Shown piece after piece: positions 10,563-19,874 of a stretch of DNA of 64,000 nucleotides. The notes beneath the pieces are model-generated. The model worked only from the letters and a program-made list of their open reading frames with translations. It was not told the origin of the DNA and did not search any database. The first letter of the stretch is position 1. Each line of letters opens with the position of its first letter. Source of the DNA: Arsenophonus sp048493715. Lineage in GTDB: Bacteria; Pseudomonadota; Gammaproteobacteria; Enterobacterales; Enterobacteriaceae. A program made the translations under genes and the position numbers. The stretch covers positions 1 through 64,000 of the forward strand of contig JBGDCZ010000002.1 in NCBI GenBank assembly GCA_048493715.1. The letters are read 5' to 3'.

Positions 10563-11057
10563 TTAATGTAGGAGAAAGCGGACAGGCAAAGTTTGCTCAG
10601 ATAACTCTTCATCGCCAATGTCTTCTTGACCACTATAAAGCAAATCATTGTTATAAACTTCATAAATGATTGCCGTCATCTGTTCTTCAGCCTGCTGAAG
10701 AAAAGCGGAGAATTGATTGCAAGACATTCCCGCAAGCAACGGAAAAGATTGACTTACTACTAGCTTAGGCAAATTTTCATCATTAATTTCCATAAATGCT
10801 TTTGCTGTTAATGAGCTAGCATTAATTTGGCTTAGGTTTGCCAATAATGTAACAATCGATGTCGGTTTGAGTTCAGCCAAGACTGAGAAAACCAATACGT
10901 TTTCAACGATATCAACTTTAGCATCGAAAGTGCCATCAATATTTTGCATATGCGGCAAATGCAAAGCCTGGCAATTACCACATTCAAAGTACGATGTTTT
11001 GAGTTGATCAAGCCACTCTCGCAATTTAGCTATGTCAGGGAAACAAATTGAATCCAT
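10563..11057 (-). CDS. ybjN: YbjN, sensory transduction regulator-family protein of uncertain role
   Basis: The 164-residue product matches E. coli YbjN (158), a small cytoplasmic protein linked genetically to motility, biofilm and stress phenotypes but without a defined biochemical activity. Shared segments include LREWLDQL, YFECGNCQALHLPHMQN (about residues 23-39), GTFDAKVDI, INASSLTAKAF and DENLPKLVV (about 93-101). It keeps the family's C-x-x-C in ECGNC. The ATG at 11057 gives the expected N-terminus. In E. coli the potFGHI genes lie on one side and rimK/nfsA on the other; none of these is present here. Confidence 0.85.
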   Translation of the reverse strand: MDSICFPDIAKLREWLDQLKTSYFECGNCQALHLPHMQNIDGTFDAKVDIVENVLVFSVLAELKPTSIVTLLANLSQINASSLTAKAFMEINDENLPKLVVSQSFPLLAGMSCNQFSAFLQQAEEQMTAIIYEVYNNDLLYSGQEDIGDEELSEQTLPVRFLLH

Positions 11058-11197
11058 TAATTAACCTTATTTAACACAAAATAACAGCAACTTATGTTTA
11101 CCTATAAAATTTTTTATCTGTTGTTTCAAACCGCAAACAGGTTATATTTTATCATCTTAAATATTATTTAACGAGCAATTCTCACGCAAAATTTATT

Positions 11198-11521
11198 TCA
11201 TCTTTCAATTACGGCACTTCTTAGTTTTATTTTGTGTTGGCTAAGTTCCGTTGTATTTTTATGTCGGTCAATACCAAAAATCCTGAGCTTAGGTAATGTT
11301 CGCCAAACAATATTAACAGCCGCCTGTATCATACAACCAATCGCTAACATAAACATAGCAATCAAAACACCTTTTTTCATAAACAGGGCTGTTAATTCAA
11401 TACGTTTATTTATCACTAAATAGACCAATAACAACAATAATATACCAATAACTTCGAGTATTATCACAAATTTTGGCATATCAGCGAAAGAACATATAGC
11501 TGATGATTTCTTTTTGCTCAT
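11198..11521 (-). CDS. ybjC: YbjC, DUF1418 inner-membrane protein
   Basis: This 107-residue protein corresponds to E. coli YbjC (95 residues, function unknown). It has two hydrophobic helices: FVIILEVIGILLLLLVYLVI (about residues 18-37) and a second near GVLIAMFMLAIGCMIQAAVN (about 51-70), followed by a short basic tail. The N-terminal stretch before MPKFVIILE is longer than in E. coli, so a start at that internal ATG is possible. It is divergent from grxA, exactly as in E. coli. The genes nfsA and rimK, which normally separate ybjC from ybjN, have been deleted. Confidence 0.75.
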   Translation of the reverse strand: MSKKKSSAICSFADMPKFVIILEVIGILLLLLVYLVINKRIELTALFMKKGVLIAMFMLAIGCMIQAAVNIVWRTLPKLRIFGIDRHKNTTELSQHKIKLRSAVIER

Positions 11522-11683
11522 AATTAATCCCTATTGCTGCCTTAAAAAGGTTATCCTGTTATATTAGGTAATAGTTAGTTTGCCGAATAACAATAAATAA
11601 TAAACTGTGTTTTTTTTCATGCCTACTATAGGCATAGTAATTAATATTGTAGACAATAGACAAAATTTAATTGAAGGAGAAAG

Positions 11684-11941
11684 ATGTTTACTATCATTTT
11701 CGGCCGCTCTGGTTGCCCCTATTGTGTGCGCGCAAAAGAATTAGCAGAAAAATTAAAACATATACGTGATGATTTTGATTATAATTATGTTGATATTCAA
11801 GCCAAGGGGATCACAAAAGCTGATTTGGCTAAAAAAGCAGGTAAACCAGTGGAGACAGTTCCTCAAATCTTTATTGATGAACAACATATAGGTGGTTGCA
11901 CAGACTTTGAAGCCTATGCCGAAAAACATTTATTTTCTTAA
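11684..11941 (+). CDS. grxA: Glutaredoxin 1
   Basis: Glutaredoxin 1 is a small glutathione-dependent disulfide reductase that serves ribonucleotide reductase and other enzymes. The 85-residue product has the active site GCPYC at residues 10-14, the cis-proline loop VETVPQIFI (about 56-64) and the glutathione-binding IGGCTDF (about 69-75). Length equals that of E. coli GrxA. The ATG at 11684 follows GAAGGAGAAAG, a strong ribosome-binding site. A strong intrinsic terminator follows at 12006-12038, so it appears to be a single-gene unit divergent from ybjC. Confidence 0.95.
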   Translation: MFTIIFGRSGCPYCVRAKELAEKLKHIRDDFDYNYVDIQAKGITKADLAKKAGKPVETVPQIFIDEQHIGGCTDFEAYAEKHLFS

Positions 11942-12005
11942 TTATCTGATTTTATTAAAATTATTATTTGTTTAATTTATACGTTAAGTTTTAGGCACAA
12001 ATCCC

Positions 12006-12038
12006 AAAAAGCATTTTTTGATAAAAAATGCTTTTTTT
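12006..12038 (+). terminator. Intrinsic terminator of grxA
   Basis: AAAAAGCATTTTTT and AAAAAATGCTTTTTTT form a long A/T-rich stem around a GAT loop, ending in a run of T. The same hairpin could also stop transcription from the opposite direction. Confidence 0.8.
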
Positions 12039-12170
12039 ATTTTATTCAAGAACTTTATGAATAATAAGTAATCTTAATTAATGCCACTGCTTTTCTTTGA
12101 ATGTCCCCAAATTATTGAGGAACCCGATAGTTTAAATAATGTCCTATTATTTAGACTATCGATTTTTTAT

Positions 12171-12602
12171 TTATATGCGCTCTGATTGACCTTGCAGTGT
12201 TACAATAATCTGACGTCTACCTCCGTTATTACGATGTTCACAGAGGTAAATTCCTTGCCAAGTTCCCATATTGAATTGACCATTAGTGACTGGTATAACC
12301 AAACTATTTCCTAACAAGCTGCTTTTCAAATGTGCCGGTATATCATCACTTCCTTCACAAGTATGTTGATAATAAGATTCATTTTCTTTAACGATTTGAT
12401 TAAAATAGCTTTCAAAATCGGCTCTGACACTGGGATCAGCACTTTCATTAATAGTTAAAGAGGCAGAAGTATGCTGAATAAAAAGATGCGCAATACCAAC
12501 TTCTATTCGACTAAGTTCAGGCAATTGTCTCATAATTTCTGCAGTGATCAAATGAAATCCACGTCGATAAGCAGATAATTTAATTTGTGTCTGGTACCAC
12601 AT
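12171..12602 (-). CDS. yjbQ: YjbQ/UPF0047 family protein
   Basis: YjbQ proteins (UPF0047) are small beta-rich trimeric proteins; some have been credited with weak thiamine-phosphate synthase activity, but the real role is unsettled. The 143-residue product carries the family signature: RGFHLITAEI near the start, LFIQHTSASLTINE (about residues 42-55), a conserved SSLLGNSL and GTWQGIYLCEH (about 115-125). The ATG at 12602 follows AAGGAG with good spacing and gives the MWYQ start of the family; an in-frame upstream extension lacks such support. It lies between grxA and ybjG; in E. coli yjbQ is elsewhere on the chromosome, so the gene has moved relative to that genome. Confidence 0.9.
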   Translation of the reverse strand: MWYQTQIKLSAYRRGFHLITAEIMRQLPELSRIEVGIAHLFIQHTSASLTINESADPSVRADFESYFNQIVKENESYYQHTCEGSDDIPAHLKSSLLGNSLVIPVTNGQFNMGTWQGIYLCEHRNNGGRRQIIVTLQGQSERI

Positions 12603-12764
12603 CGTATACTCCTTAGCAAAATAACCCATGACATTATTTTTATTCAATAAATGAATAAGTTTTGAGAAAATATTCCCAAACCTACTTTATCCTATGTCAA
12701 AAAGATTTTACTCTGGGCAATCTAACATAAACGATCATGATACTTACTCAATGAAGGATCTACT

Positions 12765-13373
12765 TTGCTAAGCGATATTAACTTAAGTTTGTTTAGCTTA
12801 ATTAATGCCACCCCAATTACATCTAGTAGTACATTAACACTGGCAATTTTTGTGGCTAAACAATTAATTCTCATATTCCCATTTATTACCATTGTGTGTT
12901 GGCTTTGGGGATCACCGAAAAAACTTGTTTGCCAAAGAATATTTGTCTGTAAAACTGCTCTGGCGCTGATTATTGGTTTAGCTATTTCCGGTTTTATTGG
13001 CACCATTTTTCCTCAAGATCGTCCTTTCATGTTGGGAATAGGTCAACATTTTCTTGCTCATGCTCCGACACCATCATTTCCCAGTAATCACGGTACTATT
13101 GCTTTTACCTTTGCTTTTGGTTTTTTATTCTGGTTAAGAAATTGGATTGGGTTATTGTTATTTATATCCGCTTTTATGATTGTTTGGGCTCGAATTTTTC
13201 TAGGAATACATTGGCCGTTGGATATGGCAGGCGCATTTTTAACCGCTATTATGGCTTGCGGGATTAGTCAAACAATTTGGGAAGTTGGTGGCTACAAATT
13301 ACTACCATATATAATTAAAGCTTATCAAATTTTATTTGCGCCTTTAATTAAGAAAGGATGGATACTAAAATAA
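12765..13373 (+). CDS. ybjG: YbjG, undecaprenyl-diphosphate phosphatase (PAP2 type)
   Basis: YbjG recycles undecaprenyl diphosphate to the monophosphate needed for peptidoglycan and other envelope polymers. The 202-residue membrane protein has the three PAP2 motifs: a PQDRPF segment standing for motif 1 (about residues 83-88), PSNHG (about 103-107) and ARIFLGIHWPLD (about 143-154). The first residue of motif 3 is Ala rather than Ser, a change seen in other PAP2 proteins; the catalytic His and Asp are present. Translation apparently begins at a TTG (12765) preceded by AAGGA, giving MLSDINLSLFSLINATP, which aligns with the E. coli start. A weak hairpin follows at about 13383-13432. Confidence 0.88.
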   Translation: MLSDINLSLFSLINATPITSSSTLTLAIFVAKQLILIFPFITIVCWLWGSPKKLVCQRIFVCKTALALIIGLAISGFIGTIFPQDRPFMLGIGQHFLAHAPTPSFPSNHGTIAFTFAFGFLFWLRNWIGLLLFISAFMIVWARIFLGIHWPLDMAGAFLTAIMACGISQTIWEVGGYKLLPYIIKAYQILFAPLIKKGWILK

Positions 13374-14274
13374 ATACATAAATGGCCTCTCGTTACTAAT
13401 TCAAATATTAGCTAACTTTATAGAGGCTATTTTTATAGCTCAATATTTTTACTAACCTAAATTCATACATGATTATTTATGATAAGTCTTACGTAAATAA
13501 AATAACATGATTAAATTTTACTAAAATAAGATCAAGGTTAGGAAAGTTTAATATTTATACTATTATCATTTAAACTTATTCTAACAACTTATGCTGTTTC
13601 TATCCTAATAGAAAATTATTTCTTGATGAAATCAAAATAATAAGTTAATAAAAATAACCTATTTTTTGTAGAAAAGTAAAAAAATTATATTATTATACTT
13701 AAATTAAAATTCGCCTATTACACAAGCAATAAGTCAATAAATAAGCGTAACCGATAAATATTATTAGTAAATTGTCCGTTTATTTATATACAGTATAAAA
13801 ATTAATAAAAATATTTTATCAAAAATCGCGCTTATTAGCTGAATGATTAATTATTTTGATTAAAACACTTTTTAACCATTATTAATTATAGCTAAATTTA
13901 ACAATCAACAAACGAAATGTTAAATATAATATAACAATAAACTAAAGATAATTATACTTTTGAGATGACGATCACGGAATTTTATTCCAGAAAATAATAA
14001 TATGCTCGCTTGAAAAACCAAAATATAATTTCGGTACATAAAAAAATAAAATAAAATTGATTCAGAATAGTATGTTGTAATGACACTCAACTGGTATAGT
14101 ATTGCTATTAGCACCTACTCAATAATCAGTTACTTTATTTACACAAATCTTAACTATATTTTTTATTAATGTAGATAAAGCATATTTGTATAAATATACC
14201 TGCGATCATAATTATATTGACCGGTTTTCATACATTAAATTTTTTATTTCTCGTTTTATATTTTGGAGATTATC
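13374..14274. other. Gene-free AT-rich stretch upstream of sdaC
   Basis: About 900 bases of extremely AT-rich DNA. A weak stem (GGCCTCT ... AGAGGCTAT, about 13383-13432) may end ybjG transcription. No convincing open frame is seen; a short leftward frame at 13920-14114 has no ribosome-binding site or family features. The last part must contain the sdaC promoter. Confidence 0.6.
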
Positions 14275-15585
14275 ATGGATACAACTCGAGTTGATTCCAT
14301 CACTTCAACATTTGAACACCAGGACGTAAAAGTTTGGTGTAAAAGTGATACAGTTTGGATGTTAGGCTTATATGGCACCGCGATCGGTGCTGGAGTACTC
14401 TTTTTACCCATTAACGCAGGTATGAGTGGTCTATTGCCCGTCATTCTAATGACGCTGTTAGCTTTTCCAATGGTCTTTTTTTCCCATCGCGGGTTAACTC
14501 GCTTTGTATTATCCGGCTCAAAGCCTAATGGCGATATTACCGAGGTTGTAGAAGAACATTTTGGTCGTTCTTTCGGTAATTTGATAACCTTGCTCTATTT
14601 TTTTGCTATTTATCCTATCTTATTAGTATATGGCGTATCTATTACCAATAATGTCGAGAATTTCATCGTTGAACTACTCGGATATAATGCTCCACCACGC
14701 TGGCTATTAGCGCTTATTCTAGTCGGTGGTATTATGACGATTGTTAGTTTAGGTGAGAAATATATAGTGAAAATAATGAGCATGCTAGTATTTCCGTTTA
14801 TTGCGGTACTTGTGCTATTTTCACTCTATATGATCCCTCACTGGCATGGCGCAGCATTCGAAACGCTCTCATTTCCCAATATTAATATGGAGGACACTGA
14901 AAACAACCAAAGTATGCTGATTACGATTTGGTTAACCATTCCGGTAATGGTCTTTGCATTTAACCATTCACCTATCATTTCTGCCTTTGCCGTCGCCAAT
15001 CGTAAAGAATACGGTGTGCATGTTGATCAAAAATCTTCGCGAATTTTAGCTTCAGCACATATTTTAATGGTATTAACGGTAATGTTTTTTGTTTTTAGCT
15101 GTGTATTTACCTTATCTCCAGCTGATTTAGCGAAAGCAAAAGCGGCCAATATTAGTATCCTAGACTATTTATCTGGCTATTTCGATAAACCTTTTATTAA
15201 ATATGCAGCTTCACTGATTGCCTTTGTGGCAATTATAAAATCGTTCCTGGGACATTATCTCGGTGCTCGCGAAGGTTTTAATGGTTTAGTTGCACACGCT
15301 TATCGGGCAAAAGGTAAAACAATCAATATTCAAAAACTCAATAAAGCTACCGCAATTTTTATGTTAGTAACTACCTGGTCAATTGCTACGTTAAATCCAA
15401 GTATTCTAAGCATTATTGAAAGTTTAGGTGGGCCTGTTATAGCAATTTTATTATTCATGATGCCAATGTATGCCATTAGCAAAATACCCGCTATGCGAAA
15501 ATACTCCGGCCATATTAGTAATATTTTCGTTGTAATTATTGGTACAATTGCTATTTCAGCCGCAATGTATAAAATATTTCTCTAA
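14275..15585 (+). CDS. sdaC: SdaC, serine:H+ symporter
   Basis: SdaC imports L-serine for catabolism. The 436-residue product (E. coli 429) is an eleven-helix member of the hydroxy/aromatic amino acid permease family, with GLYGTAIGAGVLFLPINAG (about residues 30-48), a SLGEKYIVKIMSMLVFPF segment and FNHSPIISAFA (about 229-239). The ATG at 14275 has GGAG six bases upstream; a TTG twelve bases earlier overlaps that Shine-Dalgarno and is unlikely. sdaB follows after 139 bases without an evident terminator, so the two probably form the sdaCB unit known in E. coli. Confidence 0.94.
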   Translation: MDTTRVDSITSTFEHQDVKVWCKSDTVWMLGLYGTAIGAGVLFLPINAGMSGLLPVILMTLLAFPMVFFSHRGLTRFVLSGSKPNGDITEVVEEHFGRSFGNLITLLYFFAIYPILLVYGVSITNNVENFIVELLGYNAPPRWLLALILVGGIMTIVSLGEKYIVKIMSMLVFPFIAVLVLFSLYMIPHWHGAAFETLSFPNINMEDTENNQSMLITIWLTIPVMVFAFNHSPIISAFAVANRKEYGVHVDQKSSRILASAHILMVLTVMFFVFSCVFTLSPADLAKAKAANISILDYLSGYFDKPFIKYAASLIAFVAIIKSFLGHYLGAREGFNGLVAHAYRAKGKTINIQKLNKATAIFMLVTTWSIATLNPSILSIIESLGGPVIAILLFMMPMYAISKIPAMRKYSGHISNIFVVIIGTIAISAAMYKIFL

Positions 15586-15724
15586 CGTTTAATGATTTTG
15601 GGATGACTTTTATTACTTCAATCAATTAGTTTTCCCAAGCATCGTAAGGCCGAAATAGGAAGTTCTACTTTTCGACCTGCTTATTAGTAAAAATTAGCGC
15701 CTTTAACAAGGAGGCGAATAAAAT

Positions 15725-17092
15725 ATGAGTGGTGTTTTTGATATTTTTAAAATTGGCATTGGTCCATCCAGTTCTCATACTGTCGGGCCAATGAAAGCCG
15801 GGAAACAATTTGTTGACGACCTAATCCAAAAAGAGATGCTGGCCTCAGTGAAGCGTATTATCGTTGATGTTTATGGTTCATTATCTTTAACCGGTAAAGG
15901 GCATGCCACTGATATTGCTATTATTATGGGATTAGCCGGTAATCTACCTGATACTGTAGCTATCGATTCTATCTCTACTTTTGTTAAAAATGTTGAACAA
16001 ACGCAGCGCTTATCTCTTGCCAACGGGCAACATGAGGTGGATTTTCCGGCGCAAGGCGGGATAAACTTTCATACCACTAATCTGCCACTACATGAAAATG
16101 GTATGGTAATCACTGCGTTTGCCGATAAACAACAACTATACAGCAAAACCTATTATTCTATTGGCGGTGGCTTTATCGTTGATGAAGAGCATTTTGGTCA
16201 AGCATGTGAATCACCAATTAAACTCCCTTATCCATACAAATCAGCCGCTGATCTACAACGTCACTGTAAAAATACCGGTCTTTCACTCTCTGCTTTAGTT
16301 ATGCAAAATGAGTTGGTGCTGCATAGCAAAGAAGAAATCCAAACCCACTTCGATACAGTCTGGAAAGTTATGCAGCAAGCTATCGAACGTGGTGTTAATA
16401 CTGAAGGCCTATTACCAGGCCCACTTCGCGTACCACGCCGAGCAGCAGCATTGAGAAGAATGTTAGTAACCTCTGATAATATGACAACTGATCCAATGGC
16501 AGTGGTTGATTGGATCAATATGTTTGCATTGGCAGTTAATGAAGAAAATGCTGCCGGTGGACGAGTCGTTACCGCACCAACTAATGGCGCTTGCGGTATC
16601 ATCCCAGCTGTACTTTCCTATTATGATAAATTCATTCGCCCTATTAACAAAAACTCATATACATGCTTCTTCCTAGTTGCCGGAGTTATCGGCACACTTT
16701 ATAAAATGAACGCTTCAATTTCTGGTGCTGAGGTCGGTTGTCAAGGCGAAGTGGGTGTTGCTTGTTCTATGGCTGCAGCAGCGCTAACTGAATTAATGGG
16801 AGGTAGCCCTGCCCAAGTCTGTATAGCAGCAGAAATTGGCATGGAACACCATCTTGGTCTCACTTGTGATCCGGTTGGCGGTCAAGTTCAAGTTCCCTGT
16901 ATTGAGCGTAACGCAATTGCTGCAGTTCAAGCTGTTAATGCTGCACGCATGGCGCTACGCCGAGTAAGTGATCCGCGCGTTTGTCTGGATAAAGTTATTG
17001 AAACCATGTATGAAACCGGTAAAGACATGAATGCCAAATATCGTGAAACCTCGCAAGGTGGGCTAGCCATTAAAATTACTTACTGTGATTAA
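15725..17092 (+). CDS. sdaB: L-serine dehydratase (deaminase)
   Basis: The enzyme converts L-serine to pyruvate and ammonia using an oxygen-sensitive [4Fe-4S] cluster. All 455 residues (E. coli SdaB 455) are collinear with the family: GPSSSHTVGPMKAG near the N-terminus (about residues 13-26), LTGKGHATDIA, RVPRRAAALRRM, the APTNGACGIIPAVL loop (about 286-299), GCQGEVGVACS and CDPVGGQVQVPCIERNA with conserved cysteines for the cluster. The start has a strong AAGGAGG upstream. With sdaC this makes a complete serine uptake and pyruvate-producing route, feeding the TCA genes elsewhere in the window. The paralogue SdaA is very similar; the sdaC context favours SdaB. Confidence 0.94.
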   Translation: MSGVFDIFKIGIGPSSSHTVGPMKAGKQFVDDLIQKEMLASVKRIIVDVYGSLSLTGKGHATDIAIIMGLAGNLPDTVAIDSISTFVKNVEQTQRLSLANGQHEVDFPAQGGINFHTTNLPLHENGMVITAFADKQQLYSKTYYSIGGGFIVDEEHFGQACESPIKLPYPYKSAADLQRHCKNTGLSLSALVMQNELVLHSKEEIQTHFDTVWKVMQQAIERGVNTEGLLPGPLRVPRRAAALRRMLVTSDNMTTDPMAVVDWINMFALAVNEENAAGGRVVTAPTNGACGIIPAVLSYYDKFIRPINKNSYTCFFLVAGVIGTLYKMNASISGAEVGCQGEVGVACSMAAAALTELMGGSPAQVCIAAEIGMEHHLGLTCDPVGGQVQVPCIERNAIAAVQAVNAARMALRRVSDPRVCLDKVIETMYETGKDMNAKYRETSQGGLAIKITYCD

Positions 17093-17126
17093 ACTATTTA
17101 AAAAACTATCACTGTAATTAAATAAT

Positions 17127-17149
17127 AAGCCAGTCTTAACGACTGGCTT
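17127..17149 (+). terminator. Hairpin after sdaB
   Basis: AAGCCAGTC TTAAC GACTGGCTT is a perfect nine-pair stem 35 bases past the sdaB stop. The T-run is poor (ACTCTAATA), so it may be a weak terminator or an RNA-stabilising 3' hairpin. Confidence 0.6.
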
Positions 17150-17174
17150 ACTCTAATACTAATAAATTATTTTA

Positions 17175-17996
17175 TTAGCATTCCATTGGTATATAAATTG
17201 GCGTATTTTTATCTGGAGATGTTAAGTAATATCCATTATTACTTATAGAGTCTTTGGTTTTAAAAACTAATATCATTTGCCCCAACCCTTCCGCTTTCAT
17301 ATTGTCAATATTAAATGCATTTCCACAAATAGATAACCTGCTATAACTATTAATATTAATTATATTTATTTGATTATAATTTATAGTAATTGGCTTATGA
17401 TAAACAATGGATGATGCTATTTCAGCTGGTTGCACTTCGATTGTTGCGACTTCGGATGTCGAATTGCCAGATAGTGACGCCTCTAATGACGGTACTTCCG
17501 ATTTAGCTAACTTTGATGTGGTTACTATTGAGGATGGCTCTGCCGCTGCTGATACTGCACATAAAGCCACATCTGAGATATTAGTATTATTGCCCACTAT
17601 TACATCACCAATGGTTGTACTAACATCGTTCTCTGTTGTTGTACTAATGGTATTTTCTTGACTAGCAGTAACATCGCTTTTTATCGCCTTATTATTAGCT
17701 GTTACTGTTGGCTTAATGTCGTTGTTTGCACTGACTGTCACATCCGCTATCGTGGCATGACCGTAGTTGCTTGCGGTTGTAATAATAGTATTCTTTCGAC
17801 CGGCAGTGATTATTACCTATCTACCACTATTGATTGCCATTGCATCAATATTGTTAACCCCTGAATTGATGCCTAACGTACTGTCGATACAATTAATCGT
17901 GGTAGATAAGCTTGGTTTTATTTTGTCTTTTACTTCATGCTTGATCTTTACTTTTAATCCCTGGTTTATGGCTTTATATTTCTGTATATCTAGCAT
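17175..17996 (-). CDS. Unrecognised low-complexity protein; frame interrupted by one TAG
   Basis: Not recognised. From the ATG at 17996 the frame runs 273 codons to the stop at 17175, broken only by one TAG (17817-17819, codon 60). Before it lies a basic segment (MLDIQKYKAINQGLKVKIKH ...). After it comes an Ala/Ser/Thr/Val/Asn-rich region (about codons 70-195) with loose repeats such as TVTANNKAIKSDVTASQEN, and then an ordered-looking C-terminus with two cysteines ending YIPMEC. There is no signal peptide or membrane helix. It could be a recently inactivated gene, two ORFs, or a protein made by read-through; translation of the second part alone could start at the GTG near 17741. The low-complexity composition resembles surface or effector linkers, but I assign no function. 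Confidence 0.5.
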
Positions 17997-18301
17997 ACAA
18001 AATCCATCATAAGATTTTATTTAATTAAAAATAGGCAATGCAGCATAACTTACGGTTAATCCGAAATAATTAATCTACAAAATTAGAACAAGTTAATTAA
18101 TATATAATTATTTATTACTTAATTATGTCTAATAACAATTATGGGTTAATTAATTTAATGTCACAATGAAGTTTGTCTGTAAATAAAAAAGTAAATTTAT
18201 AATAAATAAAGAATATTACATTTAAATAGTTTTAAAAAATTAATTAAATATAATGCTAATTTAATTAAATAACATTTTATTTTTTTATTAAAATTGATTA
18301 T
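17997..18301. other. Gene-free AT-rich stretch
   Basis: About 300 bases rich in A and T between the unrecognised leftward gene and the end of the dacC remnant. It should contain the promoter of the leftward gene at 17996. No open frame or repeat of note is seen. Confidence 0.55.
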
Positions 18302-18327
18302 AAAAAAAGACCCACAGGTCTCTTTTT
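18302..18327 (-). terminator. Intrinsic terminator of dacC
   Basis: Read leftward, AAAAAGAGACC TGTG GGTCTTTTTTT forms a stem followed by a T-run, six bases past the dacC stop. It remains well formed although the gene is broken. Confidence 0.75.
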
Positions 18328-18333
18328 GCTATC

Positions 18334-19536
18334 CTAATAATTTGACCAACTAAATAACGCATTCCACCAGCCGAAAATAGTGACAACAATATAATCCCAT
18401 AATCGACTCAAAAACCCTCCTTGCTCTATCGCTTCTTTCACTACCAGAGGACGCTTATCAATTAATTGATCTTTTAAAAAGAAATTAATTGTCCCTACCT
18501 CCTGGTTTTTACTTAACGGCGCTTTAAGATAAGCTGAGTTTAAGCTATAAGTCACTTTCAGATCTTGTTCTTTTCCTTTTGGGATCGTTATCACGGCATC
18601 TTTCTCAGTTCCCAACGACACAGTTGACTGGTTGCCATACCATAACCTTTTCAGTGACAAATGACTTATTAGCCGTTATTGGAACAACCGTTTCAAAAAA
18701 ACGAAATCCCCAATTCAGCAATTTTTCACTTTCGGTAAAACGAATACGATCACTTGCTACTCCCAACACAACCGTAATCAAACGCATAGGACCATTAGTT
18801 GCGGATGTGACCAGGTTATAACCGGCACTACTAGTATGGCCAGTCTTACCCCCATCTACCTGCAAACTTTTACTCCATAATAAACGATTACGATTTAGTT
18901 GCTTAATTTTATTGTAAGTGAACACTTTTTCTTTATGTAATTCATACCCATCGGGTACAGCTCTAATTAACGCCTGAATTAATACTATACTGCCCTTCAG
19001 AGTCCAAGCCGTGTACGTGTACAATTTTAAATGGGTATTTTTTAACCCTAATGAAGTAGCATACTGGTTCATTAGATCGACAAAAACCGTTTGACTACCA
19101 GCGACATAATCCGCCATTGTAATACAATCATCATTACCAGATTGAATGACAATCCCACGGTTTAAATCTAATACCGAAACCCTATCGCCTGGCTTTAAAA
19201 ACATTAATGAAGAACCCCGTAAAACAGGATTACCCGTTGCCCAAGCATCTTCTCCCACGGTGACAATATCATTAACTGTAATTTTTCCAGCTTTGATCGC
19301 TTGCCCCACCACATAACTGGTCATAATTTTGGTTAAACTAGCGGGATCTAAATGTTCATCTGGATTATTTGCCGTTAATACTTTTTGCCACTATGATGAT
19401 CCATCAGTACAAAAGCTTTCATCTAGTTGGGGTGTAACCGGCGATCCATCAGCATAAGCATTTGGGAAATAAAAATAAATAATAGACTTAAACCCGTCGT
19501 CAAACGGGTAATTTTTTTCATTAAGCTCTTTACCAT
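18334..19536 (-). pseudogene. dacC: Broken D-alanyl-D-alanine carboxypeptidase (PBP6-like DacC)
   Basis: DacC trims the terminal D-Ala from peptidoglycan pentapeptides. A start at 19536 (after GGGAG) leads into a signal-like hydrophobic stretch, but the frame is lost before codon 40 (TAG near 19424). The main frame then runs from the SLTK catalytic motif (about 19330-19345) through QSGNDD (about 19120-19145) and VDGGKTGHT (about 18835-18860) to about 18610, where a second frameshift separates the C-terminal beta domain and amphipathic anchor (GGFLSRLWDYIV ...). A part of the middle (about 18970-19020) is also scrambled relative to E. coli DacC. Three active-site motifs remain visible, so inactivation is probably not ancient. 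Confidence 0.87.
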
Positions 19537-19874
19537 TATGATCTCCCTTGCTTTCAGATTAAAATATATCAAGTATGATACTATAAAGAGCTTATGATGG
19601 TTAAAGTTATCTAAAAAGCGCTAATAATGTTGCTATATTTGATCTGTTACACAAATTGGGGTAGAAAAATAAGTTGTTAACTATTCCAATTAATAAAATT
19701 CAGCGAATATAAAAATTGACTATAAACAGAAAAATTCGCAATATTAGGCAATATTCCTCTACCAAATCAGCAGGATAAACCAATATAACCCCTTGTATTA
19801 CCAATTTTCAATCACTAGATGATATTTTTGCTAGCCGTCTGTATGCAAAATATTTCATGCTGATAATTATCTAA
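19537..19874. other. Intergenic stretch between dacC remnant and yeeZ
   Basis: About 340 bases with the former dacC promoter side and the 3' side of yeeZ. I see no gene or clear terminator in it. Confidence 0.5.

Noticed and set aside
12765..13373. Ser-to-Ala change in PAP2 motif 3 of YbjG as evidence of inactivity
   Set aside because: The catalytic His and Asp are present, the frame is intact, and this position varies among PAP2 enzymes.
13920..14114. Short leftward frame with hydrophobic residues in the gap before sdaC
   Set aside because: AT-rich DNA readily encodes Ile/Leu/Phe/Tyr-rich chance frames; no Shine-Dalgarno and no recognisable pattern.
17767..18012. Rightward hydrophobic frame opposite the unrecognised gene
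   Set aside because: It is antisense to the N-terminal part of the leftward frame, with no start signal; a shadow of repeated Val/Ile/Asn codons.
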